In this document: one piece after another, positions 8,495 through 16,727 of the stretch
Numbering within the stretch: position 1 is the stretch's first letter
Layout of the letters: the number at the start of each line of letters is the position of its first letter
Assembly: GCF_014062315.1 (NCBI RefSeq)
Contig: NZ_JACGLT010000007.1
Location: 1 to 64,000 of the forward strand
Origin: Gelidibacter maritimus
GTDB lineage: Bacteria > Bacteroidota > Bacteroidia > Flavobacteriales > Flavobacteriaceae
Direction of reading: 5' to 3'
Length of the DNA: 64,000 nucleotides
Notes under the pieces: generated by a model
The model's input: the letters and a program-made list of their open reading frames with translations, nothing else
Told to the model about the DNA's origin: nothing
Databases searched by the model: none
Translations under genes and position numbers: made by a program

Positions 8495-9127
8495 ATGAAA
8501 AAAGTGCTCAAAAACGTCAGCTTTGTCATTTTGCTTCTAAAAATGTGTTTCATTTTTGGACAGGAATCGGCAACTCAAAAAACAATAATTATAGATGTAG
8601 GACACGGTGGAAAAGATACTGGTGCCATCGGAATAAATGGCATCCAAGAAAAGGATGTTGTAATGAGGGTTGCGAAGGAAATTTTAAGGCTTAATGAACT
8701 GGCGGAAAAACCGCTCGATATTTATTTGACCAGATATGGTGATACGCTCATAACATTATCAGATAGAACTAAACTTGCGAAAGCCCTAGAAGCTGATCTA
8801 TTTGTTTCCTTGCATTGCAACCATGCCAATAATTCGGAAGCTAGGGGAATTGAAGTGTATGTGTCTAAGGTAACCTCACAATATGCGAGAAATGCCATCT
8901 GGTTGGCTTTTGGATGGCAAGCGATGTTCAAGGAAAAATTGGGATTTGAGAGTAGGGGTGTGAAGTTTGGGAATTTTCAGGTGTTACGGGAGACTGTAGA
9001 CCAGTGTCCTTCATTACTTTTGGAAATGGGTTTTTTGAGTAATTTAGATGAGCATGCGTATCTATCCAGCAATCGGAACGCGAAGGCCATTGCACAAGTA
9101 ATTTTATTGACAATAATGAAATATTGA
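8495..9127 (+). CDS. Secreted N-acetylmuramoyl-L-alanine amidase (Amidase_3)
   Basis: This is a zinc amidase that cuts the bond between muramic acid and the stem peptide of peptidoglycan, probably to open the wall for the mating channel. The 210-residue protein has an N-terminal hydrophobic export segment ending FIFGQ. Ligands of the Amidase_3 family are visible: His in IIIDVGHGGKDTG (about residue 37), Glu in NGIQEKDV, His in FVSLHCNH, and the catalytic Glu in LLLEMGFLS. There are no SPOR or LysM domains, so it is a minimal catalytic unit. It lies between the tra operon and the replication-like genes on the opposite strand, a usual place for such amidases in Bacteroidetes conjugative elements. 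Confidence 0.9.
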   Translation: MKKVLKNVSFVILLLKMCFIFGQESATQKTIIIDVGHGGKDTGAIGINGIQEKDVVMRVAKEILRLNELAEKPLDIYLTRYGDTLITLSDRTKLAKALEADLFVSLHCNHANNSEARGIEVYVSKVTSQYARNAIWLAFGWQAMFKEKLGFESRGVKFGNFQVLRETVDQCPSLLLEMGFLSNLDEHAYLSSNRNAKAIAQVILLTIMKY

Positions 9128-9129
9128 TT

Positions 9130-9228
9130 ATGAAAGCGATTTATTTTTTGCTTACCAAACGTTTAAGGGAAATAGTGACGCAATTTGTTATAGAGTTAGT
9201 AATCATCTACAAATCATGGCATAAATAA
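9130..9228 (+). CDS. Possible 32-residue small protein downstream of the amidase
   Basis: An ATG two nucleotides after the amidase stop opens a 32-codon frame, MKAIYFLLTKRLREIV followed by TQFVIELVIIYKSWHK. It is basic and amphipathic with a hydrophobic core, and ends two nucleotides before the convergent ATPase gene. It fills the gap exactly and would be coupled to the amidase. Such a short frame could be chance; no family was recognised. Confidence 0.3.
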   Translation: MKAIYFLLTKRLREIVTQFVIELVIIYKSWHK

Positions 9229-9229
9229 A

Positions 9230-9892
9230 TCATTTTCTCTTATCAATTGCCCTTTCATCAAAGGCCATTAAATTAAACAATTCCCGCATTCTGCTCCGTA
9301 CCCGGTGACCATAATGTTCTTCAAGTTCATCGGCGCCGAGATTGGTGGTAGCGTACGTTTTAATTCTTTTATTCGAATCCAGGTACAGTTCGTATCGGGA
9401 TAACAGCACTTCACCCATGACATTTAAGTCCTTTCCATAAAATCGGCCTGCAGGCTCTATGCCGAGATCATCAAAACAGAAGGATTTACTGTTGCCGTAA
9501 TCTTCGATGGTCTTAAAGCCAAGGTGATTAAAACTAAACACTATATTGCGGCAAGGAATAACTTCATACGGTCTTTGCAGAGGTACGATATGTCTTAAAA
9601 GTCGCATCAATGTCGTTTTTCCGCATCCCACGGGGCCTGAAAGAAGAATGCCTTTAGTAGGATCTATATCCATTTTTTTGCAATACGTCCTGTCCTTGAT
9701 AAAATAATGGCATAGTTTGCTAATAATTTCAAGGTCTTCTTCGTAAATTTTGAAGTGGTCACCAAATAATAACTTTCCCTTTACGGATAAATAGGTTAGG
9801 ATCAGGTCAAAATCATAAATCACGGTTTTGCCATCAAACGTACCCAATGAATATTCTACGTCATTTTCGATAATTTTAGAGGGGTTGGCCAT
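9230..9892 (-). CDS. P-loop ATPase, DnaC/IstB-like helicase loader type
   Basis: This 220-residue ATPase has a textbook Walker A, GILLSGPVGCGKTTLMRLL (about residues 85-103), a Walker B at SFCFDDLGIEP, and a sensor-type segment IKTYATTNLGADELEEHYG followed by an arginine-rich stretch (HRVRSRMRELF). This is the architecture of DnaC/IstB AAA+ proteins. Such proteins load replicative helicases or assist transposition. No IstA-type transposase is beside it. Instead it overlaps by 17 nt an initiator-like gene, which favours a replication role for the conjugative element. Specific partner unknown. Confidence 0.75.
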   Translation of the reverse strand: MANPSKIIENDVEYSLGTFDGKTVIYDFDLILTYLSVKGKLLFGDHFKIYEEDLEIISKLCHYFIKDRTYCKKMDIDPTKGILLSGPVGCGKTTLMRLLRHIVPLQRPYEVIPCRNIVFSFNHLGFKTIEDYGNSKSFCFDDLGIEPAGRFYGKDLNVMGEVLLSRYELYLDSNKRIKTYATTNLGADELEEHYGHRVRSRMRELFNLMAFDERAIDKRK

Positions 9893-10661
9893 AATCTTTG
9901 TATTTGGTGGTTTTTAAGTTGTCCCTAAATTTGGACGGTGGTTTTGTGTTTGCATTGCTGTCTTTTTTGAATAACTCGGCTTTTTCCATCCAATGACTGG
10001 CGAGGGCACGCCAATCTCGAATGCTGTTGCCATCACCTGTTTTCCAATTCCGGCTCTCGTAATACTCGAAGAATTTTTTTCCTTCATCAGCATGAAAACC
10101 TTTTTCAACAAAAATATCAATAACCGTCTGCCAGTCCTTTGGCTGTTTGTTATTGTTTACTTGTTTGGTATTGTTTATAGTAGATCCCATTATAAGTCTC
10201 CGTCTGGGACCATACCGTCCCAACTTGGGTTCTGTCCTGGGATGGTAGTGTTCCGCTATCTGTTCCAATAAGGGACTGTACTGTCCCTGAGCAGGTTCAT
10301 TTTTGGGACGGTACCCATCATCAACCTGTTCCAAATCAGCATTGTTTTGTTCCTTGACATTGTCATCGTCGACCCATAACACTGACATCTGTATTTTGCT
10401 GCCTTTGTAAGGACTATTGGAAGGAATATAGGAGAGATAATCCCAATCGTGGAGGTCCCTGATGCATCGGTGATACGAGGATTTTGACCCTATTTTTGAA
10501 GCGGTCATCAGGTCTCTGCGGTTCACCTTGAAGATTTCGCCAAAGCGGTTACAGTTCCATTCCTGAAACAATGCCAGGTAAAGGCTGATATGTGTTGGCT
10601 TGAGACGGTCATCAACAAAGAATTTTTCAAAAGCCGCATTAAGTAGCTTTATGTAGTTCAT
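9876..10661 (-). CDS. Replication-initiator/DnaD-like DNA-binding protein (putative)
   Basis: This 261-residue protein has two ends with a loose middle. The N-terminus (residues 1-105) reads as a winged-helix replication-type domain (LKPTHISLYLALFQEWN, VNRRDLMTASKIGSKSSYHR). The centre (110-175) is low-complexity and hydrophilic. The C-terminus (FVEKGFHADEGKKFFEYYES, then NSIRDWRALASHWMEKA) resembles the DnaD/phage replisome-organiser tail. It ends inside the ATPase gene and starts 3 nt after the HTH gene, so the three form one operon. Together they look like an initiator plus helicase loader. The assignment is by architecture, not by a recognised family. Confidence 0.5.
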   Translation of the reverse strand: MNYIKLLNAAFEKFFVDDRLKPTHISLYLALFQEWNCNRFGEIFKVNRRDLMTASKIGSKSSYHRCIRDLHDWDYLSYIPSNSPYKGSKIQMSVLWVDDDNVKEQNNADLEQVDDGYRPKNEPAQGQYSPLLEQIAEHYHPRTEPKLGRYGPRRRLIMGSTINNTKQVNNNKQPKDWQTVIDIFVEKGFHADEGKKFFEYYESRNWKTGDGNSIRDWRALASHWMEKAELFKKDSNANTKPPSKFRDNLKTTKYKDYGQPL

Positions 10662-10664
10662 GAC

Positions 10665-10949
10665 CTAAGAATTTAATCCGTGCTGTATCCGGTTCTTTGT
10701 AAGAACCTCCTGTATTTCTTCGGCATCGTAGTATATAATCCCACCAACTTTACTGTAGGGTAGGGTGCCATTGATACGAAGATTTTGCAAGGTTCCTGGG
10801 CTTAACTGTAGCAAATCCATAACCTCAGAAGATTTGAGGTATCTTTTTAATTGCCCTTTAGATTGTTTGGCTAAAAGGGTTTTAATGGCATCGAGCAATT
10901 CCATTTTGAATTCCCGAAGGTCATCGGTGGTAATAATACTTGTCGGCAT
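10665..10949 (-). CDS. Excisionase-type helix-turn-helix protein (HTH_17)
   Basis: This 94-residue protein has a C-terminal MerR-like HTH of the excisionase class: LKSSEVMDLLQLSPGTLQNL, then LPYSKVGGIIYYDAEEIQEVL, the pattern of Xis2c/Xis2d-like proteins of CTnDOT. The N-terminus is a short helix. It is the first gene of a leftward operon with the initiator-like protein and the ATPase, and lies about 325 bp downstream of rteC on the same strand. In CTnDOT, RteC activates the xis operon, so this may be the RteC-controlled excision gene here. That link is inference; a topology or transcription regulator is the alternative. Confidence 0.7.
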   Translation of the reverse strand: MPTSIITTDDLREFKMELLDAIKTLLAKQSKGQLKRYLKSSEVMDLLQLSPGTLQNLRINGTLPYSKVGGIIYYDAEEIQEVLTKNRIQHGLNS

Positions 10950-10970
10950 AATAAAAGGGTTTTAGTGAAA

Positions 10971-11008
10971 GGGACTATCGCATTGATGTCAACAAAAGTG
11001 ATAGCCCC
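10971..11008 (-). promoter_or_regulatory. Inverted repeat upstream of the excisionase-type gene
   Basis: GGGACTATC (10971-10979) and GATAGCCCC (11000-11008) form a 9-bp inverted repeat with one mismatch and a 20-nt centre, 22 nt before the HTH start codon. It could be an operator or a leader hairpin. RteC of CTnDOT binds inverted half-sites upstream of the excision promoter, which makes this a candidate site. The rest of the 324-bp gap 10950-11273 shows no convincing ORF. Confidence 0.4.
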
Positions 11009-11273
11009 TGACTTGATTTAGCTCACGACTTTAAATATTTTAATAAATACGAGTTCGTGAATCTTCGATTTGACTTTCGTTATGCAAATTTGATGGCTTT
11101 TATTGTCAAAGCATCAATAGTCCGTCCAGAGGTGGGAAAGAATTATTGTCATAGAATTTGACGAGTTTTATTGGATATCGACAAAGAAGTGCAGAGATTC
11201 TGCCTTTAAACGGTATCAAAAGCTATGCAGAAAGCGATGGATTAATTTTTCCCAAGTTGGGATGACCTAGGGA

Positions 11274-12113
11274 TTATTCGTCGGAGTCTTCAAACCGTCT
11301 GTTCAGGGAGTCGGTCAGTTTATCCAGAAATTTAGTTTTACTCGATTTTCGAGCTCTGATTTCTATAAAAGTGTGGTAGTAGTTGCCGAGATCAATTTTG
11401 AACATCTGCTCAAATACTGAAGCCAGTTCTTTGATGTCCGCCGTACCACTATTAATTGCACCACTACTATGTAGGGCGTAGATCAATTCAATTAATTCGG
11501 TTTTGTTTCCCGTCCAAAATAGTTTTGACGATGTGTTTTTCATGACATTATGATTTACATGATTATTGGATTCCAATTTTTCAATTTCCTGTTTTAAATA
11601 CACAATAAGCATGTCGTAGGCCATGATCATGGCCACGGTACTGTCCTGGGATGTGGCAAATTGATCGTCTATAAAAAAATGATAGGATTCCGTGGGCATC
11701 CTTAGATCTGACTTGCCCCTGGTGAAATATTCCGCATCCAGTGTGGTGGCACCTCTCCGATAATAGTGGTAAAACTCTAGGTTGTCATTAAAGTACACCT
11801 GTAATTTGTTGATGTGTTCATTGAGATATTTGATCTGGAATTTGGAACTGCTCCTAGGGCGTTTGCTCTCAATATTAAAAAGTTTCACATAATAAATGAG
11901 CTTACTGAAGATTTGGGGCTTGATATGCTTGAAAAAGCTGATTTCCTCTTCCTTACTTTTAAAACCTATTTCAACAACCTTTTGGCGTAGTGATTTGATG
12001 TATTTCTCCGTACGGGAAATGCCGTGTTCTGCTTTATATAAAACATCATCGGTTCTAGTTTCTAGGGCATCGAGGTGCATTTCAAATTCCGATATAAATT
12101 CTTGATAATTCAT
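11274..12113 (-). CDS. rteC: RteC-family conjugative-element regulator
   Basis: RteC is the transcription factor that switches on excision in CTnDOT-type elements. The 279 residues match the family in length and pattern: a helical N-terminus (ISEFEMHLDALE), the central HINKLQVYFNDNLEFYHYYR with TTLDAEYFTRG, and a C-terminal winged-helix region (KLFWTGNKTELIELIYALHS, then FEQMFKIDLGNYYHTFIEIR). The sensor-regulator pair RteA/RteB that drives rteC in CTnDOT is not present. The gene is 25 nt downstream of the oxoamine-synthase gene, in the same direction, so the two may be cotranscribed. Confidence 0.9.
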   Translation of the reverse strand: MNYQEFISEFEMHLDALETRTDDVLYKAEHGISRTEKYIKSLRQKVVEIGFKSKEEEISFFKHIKPQIFSKLIYYVKLFNIESKRPRSSSKFQIKYLNEHINKLQVYFNDNLEFYHYYRRGATTLDAEYFTRGKSDLRMPTESYHFFIDDQFATSQDSTVAMIMAYDMLIVYLKQEIEKLESNNHVNHNVMKNTSSKLFWTGNKTELIELIYALHSSGAINSGTADIKELASVFEQMFKIDLGNYYHTFIEIRARKSSKTKFLDKLTDSLNRRFEDSDE

Positions 12114-12138
12114 ATTTAAACACTATCACTTTTTCTAA

Positions 12139-14541
12139 TTATTTGGATTCCATCAGGCCGATGAGTTCCAAAGTAAAGTTGTCAGAAGTTTGAACATAAG
12201 CGTAGTTGTCTGCCACTGTGGCTCCAAGTTTTCTTTTTTCAAAAGAAGCTGTCAGTCCTATATTAATACGTTGGAAACTGAGATCGATAGCTCTTTTTAT
12301 GGTTTGATATAACAATTGCCGGTAAGTGTGGTAAAGATTGAGTTTGTCGTAATCCATCCCCACTAACGAAGGCACATAGGTCAGCTTGTTTTTATAGCAG
12401 AACATCACGCCTATGATCTCTTGGGGCGTGTCCTTAGGGGACAGGATTATAAATTCCCAATTGGGGTGCTCAGACATGTGCAGGAATAGTTTCTCGGGAT
12501 AAACAAAGGTGTTTAGACCTAAATTATGTTGTTGGACGTTGGTGTATAATTTATACACCTGAGATACCTGATCGTAATCCAGTTCCTGTAGGACAGATAT
12601 GTTCAACCGGGGCTCATAGGCCAAAATTTCCTTTCTCAAATGTCTTTTGTTTCTTGCGGAAAGTTTGGAAGTATAGCGCTCTATCGACTCGTTGTTTGCT
12701 AAGTGTATTTCGCAGGCCTTTGGCATTTGGATCCGAACAAAGCCCTGGCCCTGAAAATAGTTGTGTAAACTGTGTGCTTCAGTAAAATCACGTAAAACAA
12801 TCATCTGGGCACCAGCCTCTGATTCCAATATTTCCAAGTTTTTCATCAACATTATGAGGGCATCATTCTTTAAAGGATGTGCTTCGTCTATAAAAAGATG
12901 TTCTCCTTCGGTAAAAAGGGAGCCCAATGACAACACTTTTGAGGTTAAATGATAAGGGTCTGATAGACGTTCTTTTTCAATGGTCTTTGATGCCACTACA
13001 TTCGCGAACATATCATCCTTCCATAAGCACACTGTCATAAAAGTAGCCAAAACGGGTTTCTCGTTTTCGTCAAGGATCAAAATATAGTAAAAGTCCCAGT
13101 TGTGCTCCTTTAATTGATTTCCCCTAAATGTCTGTTCGAGAAAAAGTAGGCCGTCCCAGTTATGGATGCCATTCTGACCTATATGGGAGTTCCAAAGGGC
13201 TTTATCAATTTTAGTTATTGTAGTTTCCATGCCAAAATTGAGATTTGTGCTTGTTAATTGTTTTTTTGGTTTTGGCTTGCGCTCCATCTTAAAGGCACTA
13301 TGGACACGATTGAGATCGGTGTGGGTTTCCTCAAGTGCTTTTGGTAAATGGTAAGCCATGGCATCCACAAGTCCCTTAATTTCTTCCTTTTGGTTGTGAA
13401 GAGATATCGTTATTCTTACCCCTGTGTTCTTAACTGGAACGGCAGGGAATAACCCAAGATTTGTATAATATCCTTCCTTCATTAAACGGTTCACAAAGTT
13501 GTAGCCTGTTTTTGGCATCCCTGTTCCTATATAAAATACAGGCGAATTGTTTTTGTCTACAAGAGGCAATGTCGTCTCATGAATAAGATCATTAAAGTAG
13601 GCGATGCGTTGTTCCAGCTCATATTGAAGCGTATAGATTTCAGTACTTAAATGAATTTCCGCCGAGGCCGTGGCGGCAGCAACCGAAGCAGGTTCAAGTT
13701 GAGCGGAAAATGTTAGTGGACCTCCAAAGGTTTTTATTTCTTGATGCATTTTTTTATTGGGGCATACCAAAACCGAGCCACTGGCACCAAATGTTTTGCT
13801 CAGGGTCCCGAACAAGAGCATGTTTTCTGAAAGTTCATCCAATTCACTCATCACATATCCAGAGCCATTCTTTCCAATCCAGCTCATTCCGTGGACGTCA
13901 TCAAAATAGAGATGCAATTGTGGGTATTTGTCGCCTAACATTTTTAATTCCTTAACCGGTGCAAAATCTCCAAACATTGAATAAATACCATCGGCCATAT
14001 ACCAAATTTTTCGTCTCCCATTCGAATGGCGTTTGATTTTATCCTCCAACATGTTCAGATCGTTATGGCGAATCATGTCAATAGGTACACTTCTTGTTTT
14101 TAAGATTTTTGCCGCACTTTGCACACTCCAGTGTACCTGATGGTCCAGGATAATGGCATCTTGATCTTTGACAGCACTCGGGATGACGCCTAAATGCCCG
14201 AGGGTGCTGTTTTTGGTAATCACAATCGGATGGTTGTACATACCGTACACCTTTTCTTCCAACGCTTTATAAAGCGGGTTGGAGATATAGGACTTTGATA
14301 GCGGAAACTGCGTGCCATATTTGTCAATGGCAGTAATCGCCGCTTCTTTTAAACGAGGGTCTTGTTCCAATCCTAAATATCCCGTCGTTCCAAAATGGAA
14401 TAATGAATTGTTTTCAACGCTTATGGTGCGTCCGGAAAACTGATTGCCGTCGGCGTATAAATGTAGAACGCCGGCCTTTTTTGCATCTGTAAATACATCA
14501 TTTACAGAATCTAAAAAGTTGTTGTGTTGGATTTTTGCCAT
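12139..14541 (-). CDS. Alpha-oxoamine synthase (serine palmitoyltransferase/KBL-like) fused to a GNAT-like acyltransferase domain
   Basis: This two-domain protein has 800 residues; single-domain members of the family have about 400. Residues 1-400 are a fold-type I PLP enzyme of the alpha-oxoamine synthase family, which condenses an amino acid with an acyl-CoA and releases CO2. The stacking His (LDHQVHWSVQSA, about 137), the PLP-contacting Asp and His (YFDDVHGMSW, about 217-221) and the Schiff-base Lys (FGTLSKTFGASG, about 250) are all present. After a basic linker (ERKPKPKKQ), residues 430-800 resemble GNAT/FemAB-type acyltransferases (KLSARNKRHLRKEI, VMFCYKNKLTYVP). Inferred role: making an N-acylated amino-ketone lipid or signal in one polypeptide. 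It is divergent from a small STAS-like gene and a PAS/AraC regulator, and just upstream of rteC, so it may be element cargo. Substrates unknown. Confidence 0.8.
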   Translation of the reverse strand: MAKIQHNNFLDSVNDVFTDAKKAGVLHLYADGNQFSGRTISVENNSLFHFGTTGYLGLEQDPRLKEAAITAIDKYGTQFPLSKSYISNPLYKALEEKVYGMYNHPIVITKNSTLGHLGVIPSAVKDQDAIILDHQVHWSVQSAAKILKTRSVPIDMIRHNDLNMLEDKIKRHSNGRRKIWYMADGIYSMFGDFAPVKELKMLGDKYPQLHLYFDDVHGMSWIGKNGSGYVMSELDELSENMLLFGTLSKTFGASGSVLVCPNKKMHQEIKTFGGPLTFSAQLEPASVAAATASAEIHLSTEIYTLQYELEQRIAYFNDLIHETTLPLVDKNNSPVFYIGTGMPKTGYNFVNRLMKEGYYTNLGLFPAVPVKNTGVRITISLHNQKEEIKGLVDAMAYHLPKALEETHTDLNRVHSAFKMERKPKPKKQLTSTNLNFGMETTITKIDKALWNSHIGQNGIHNWDGLLFLEQTFRGNQLKEHNWDFYYILILDENEKPVLATFMTVCLWKDDMFANVVASKTIEKERLSDPYHLTSKVLSLGSLFTEGEHLFIDEAHPLKNDALIMLMKNLEILESEAGAQMIVLRDFTEAHSLHNYFQGQGFVRIQMPKACEIHLANNESIERYTSKLSARNKRHLRKEILAYEPRLNISVLQELDYDQVSQVYKLYTNVQQHNLGLNTFVYPEKLFLHMSEHPNWEFIILSPKDTPQEIIGVMFCYKNKLTYVPSLVGMDYDKLNLYHTYRQLLYQTIKRAIDLSFQRINIGLTASFEKRKLGATVADNYAYVQTSDNFTLELIGLMESK

Positions 14542-14596
14542 GATTTTTATTTTTTATGTGGGATAAAATTTAATATCTTTTGGTCGATTTTGTAGG

Positions 14597-14693
14597 ATTT
14601 AACCTAACTATAATCCCGATTAGTCAAACATTTATCCGTTTTAGGCAAGTTTTTAATCCTTATTTGCTAATCCTCCCTCCTGATAGGTTAAAT
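14597..14693. promoter_or_regulatory. Perfect 10-bp inverted repeat spanning the divergent promoter region
   Basis: ATTTAACCTA (14597-14606) and TAGGTTAAAT (14684-14693) are exact inverted copies, 77 nt apart, placed symmetrically in the 208-nt gap between the leftward synthase and the rightward regulator operon. Between them is TTTTTAATCCTT (about 14650), which recurs with one insertion upstream of the MauE-like gene (about 16132-16146, TTTTTAATCCCTT). These are candidate binding sites for the neighbouring AraC-type regulator, with looping possible. Pattern seen, binding inferred. Confidence 0.45.
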
Positions 14694-14749
14694 AAAACAA
14701 TAGTATATTTAGTAATTTTGAGTTTGCCAGTTTTTAAAAATGCTTAATT

Positions 14750-15115
14750 ATGTTAGCTGAAAATGATTATGCAACCTATGAGATAATTGATGGAATAGTA
14801 CATGTCATATACAAGAACATTGACCTGGACATTTCAAGATCGGTCCGTATAGTAAAAGATCGACTTCAGTTACAGGCAGGGCGATTTATGCCCGTACTTT
14901 GTGACATTAGGGCCATACAGGGAATAAATAAAGCAGCACGTGCCTATTTATCCTTAGAAGGATCCGCTTTTGTTAATGCCGTTGCCTTTGTTATTGATTC
15001 TCCAGTTTCAGAAATGTTATCCGACATATATGTAACAACCAATGCGCCTACCATACCTACAAAATCGTTTTTGAACCATAAAGAGGCTATTAAATTTTTG
15101 AATAGGTTCAGGTAA
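14750..15115 (+). CDS. Small STAS/SpoIIAA-like protein (DUF7793-like)
   Basis: This 121-residue soluble protein has no signal peptide. Its pattern of alternating short strands and helices (YATYEIIDGIVHVIYKNIDL, FMPVLCDIRAIQGINKAARA, AVAFVIDSPVSEMLSDIYV) suits a STAS-like alpha/beta fold of the kind seen in small Bacteroidota proteins encoded beside AraC regulators. It is 21 nt upstream of the AraC gene on the same strand, so probably one operon. It may be a sensor or anti-regulator partner, but there is no direct evidence. The family number is from memory and not certain. Confidence 0.5.
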   Translation: MLAENDYATYEIIDGIVHVIYKNIDLDISRSVRIVKDRLQLQAGRFMPVLCDIRAIQGINKAARAYLSLEGSAFVNAVAFVIDSPVSEMLSDIYVTTNAPTIPTKSFLNHKEAIKFLNRFR

Positions 15116-15136
15116 ATTTTTTAAAAGCTCGCTACC

Positions 15137-16111
15137 ATGGAAGAACATATAGAACAAAGACTATCTTCACTTAGAGTGATGCTATTAAAAATGTTATCAG
15201 GAAGTTATTACCAAAGAATCAAACGCTCAGAACATAATGACATTCTTGAGTCTTTTATCCTTGGTTTTAATGTTTTGGCAGAAGAGTTTCAAGACGTTTT
15301 GATCCATCAGGGTTATGTCAATCGGAATGCTGCCATTTTGGATGTTGTTCAAATGAGTTTCATCATTGATGAACATGGAATGGTTGAGATGGTTAATAAG
15401 CTAGCTTGTAAAACCCTGTCGCGCCGTAAAAGGAATATCATTGACCGACCTTTTGAAGCACTTTTAACGGAGGGTTCTGTCAAAAAATGGAAAAATGTTT
15501 TTCAGCAGTGCGCAAAGAGGCGCGCCTATGATACCTCCGTCGACTTGGTATTCAAATCCAAAGGCGGCCTTGAGATACCTAAAACTGTATATGTCTCAAG
15601 ATATTATAAAAATGCACAAGGCTATCGCACACTTATCACCGTCATTCACCATACCAATTATCAAAAGAAACTTCAATCTGGGATTTCTGGTAAGATCAAT
15701 AAAGTAAAGCTTAAAGGAAACAAGAGGTCTTTAAAAGACAGGACCGCTTTACTGAAAAAGTCAAAAGTACGATTGAGTTTGGAGGATATTCAAAAAATCA
15801 AAAGAGCCCACGACATGATTCTTGCCAATCTAGAGGATGACTTTCCATCGCTTAAAGAATTTGCACTACAACTTGGAACCAACGAATTTAAGCTCAAGTA
15901 TGGTTTCAAGGAGTTATACGGCACTACGGTCCATAAGTTTTTGATTGAGGAGCGTCTGAGAAAGGCATTGATGATGGTGCTCTACAGCGACCGCCTCTTT
16001 AAAAGTATTGCCGAAATGACCGGTTTCAAAAGTTTGCCTCATTTTTCAAGAGCGTTCAAAAACGCCTATGGACATTCGCCAAGCGAGATGCGCAAAATGA
16101 ATAATGTATAG
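15137..16111 (+). CDS. AraC-family regulator with PAS-like sensor domain
   Basis: This is a 324-residue cytoplasmic transcription factor. Residues 70-180 resemble a PAS domain (SFIIDEHGMVEMVNKLACKT, FEALLTEGSVKKWKNVFQ). The last 100 residues are a typical AraC double HTH: LKEFALQLGTNEFKLKYGFK with LYGTTVHKFLIEERLRKA, then SIAEMTGFKSLPHFSRAFK and HSPSEMRKM. It follows the STAS-like gene by 21 nt and precedes the MauE-like gene by 101 nt. Likely targets are the divergent synthase and this module, using the repeats at 14597-14693. PAS sensing of a small lipid product is a reasonable but untested guess. Confidence 0.82.
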   Translation: MEEHIEQRLSSLRVMLLKMLSGSYYQRIKRSEHNDILESFILGFNVLAEEFQDVLIHQGYVNRNAAILDVVQMSFIIDEHGMVEMVNKLACKTLSRRKRNIIDRPFEALLTEGSVKKWKNVFQQCAKRRAYDTSVDLVFKSKGGLEIPKTVYVSRYYKNAQGYRTLITVIHHTNYQKKLQSGISGKINKVKLKGNKRSLKDRTALLKKSKVRLSLEDIQKIKRAHDMILANLEDDFPSLKEFALQLGTNEFKLKYGFKELYGTTVHKFLIEERLRKALMMVLYSDRLFKSIAEMTGFKSLPHFSRAFKNAYGHSPSEMRKMNNV

Positions 16112-16212
16112 GATTTTATTAATTACTTCAATTTTTTAATCCCTTTTCTACAAAAATTACTCCCTTATAATCAAATAGATGTCCCGAACTTTACCATATC
16201 AAATCAAATGAT

Positions 16213-16650
16213 ATGAGAGTTCCAGAATCCTTTACTAAAAAAATACCGTGGATGGTCAGTTTACTGTTCGTTCTGTTGTTTGTATATGCAGCGGTGAGTA
16301 AACTTTTGGATTTTAAAACGTTTCAAATACAATTGGGACAGGCTACATTGTTGAGGCCAGTGGCAGGTTGGTTGTCTTGGGTGGTAGTTGTGACAGAACT
16401 GCTTATTGCCAGTTTATTATGTTTTGTAAAAACCCGCCTTTTGGGGCTCTATATGTCACTTTTCCTCATGATATTGTTCACAGTTTATATCGTTATCATA
16501 TTAAATTCTGCAGCCAATACTCCTTGTTCATGTGGTGGGGTGTTGCAAGCGTTAGGGTGGAAGGATCATTTAATTTTTAATAGTTTCTTTTTTTTGATCG
16601 CACTAATCGGAATTCTAATTCAAAGGAAGCAGAAATATAATCTCAATTAA
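16213..16650 (+). CDS. MauE/DoxX-type redox-associated membrane protein
   Basis: This 145-residue inner-membrane protein has four hydrophobic segments: WMVSLLFVLLFVYAAVSKLL, WLSWVVVVTELLIASLLCF, LYMSLFLMILFTVYIVIIL and HLIFNSFFFLIALIGILI. The KLLDFKTFQIQLGQ opening is typical of MauE-like proteins. A CxC pair (TPCSCGG) sits in the loop before the last helix, the position where the family is thought to support disulfide chemistry of exported proteins. The next gene encodes a small secreted protein with two cysteines, a plausible client. Seen: helices and CxC. Inferred: redox role. Confidence 0.75.
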   Translation: MRVPESFTKKIPWMVSLLFVLLFVYAAVSKLLDFKTFQIQLGQATLLRPVAGWLSWVVVVTELLIASLLCFVKTRLLGLYMSLFLMILFTVYIVIILNSAANTPCSCGGVLQALGWKDHLIFNSFFFLIALIGILIQRKQKYNLN

Positions 16651-16727
16651 AATATTACTACGTAGTGACAGGGGAAGATCGAAAACCTGTAAAACAGAGT
16701 AGATCATAATTTATTAATATAAGTATT

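Noticed and set aside
16657-16666. Palindrome ACTACGTAGT before the two-cysteine peptide gene
   Set aside because: Ten bases only and no second copy nearby; could be chance.
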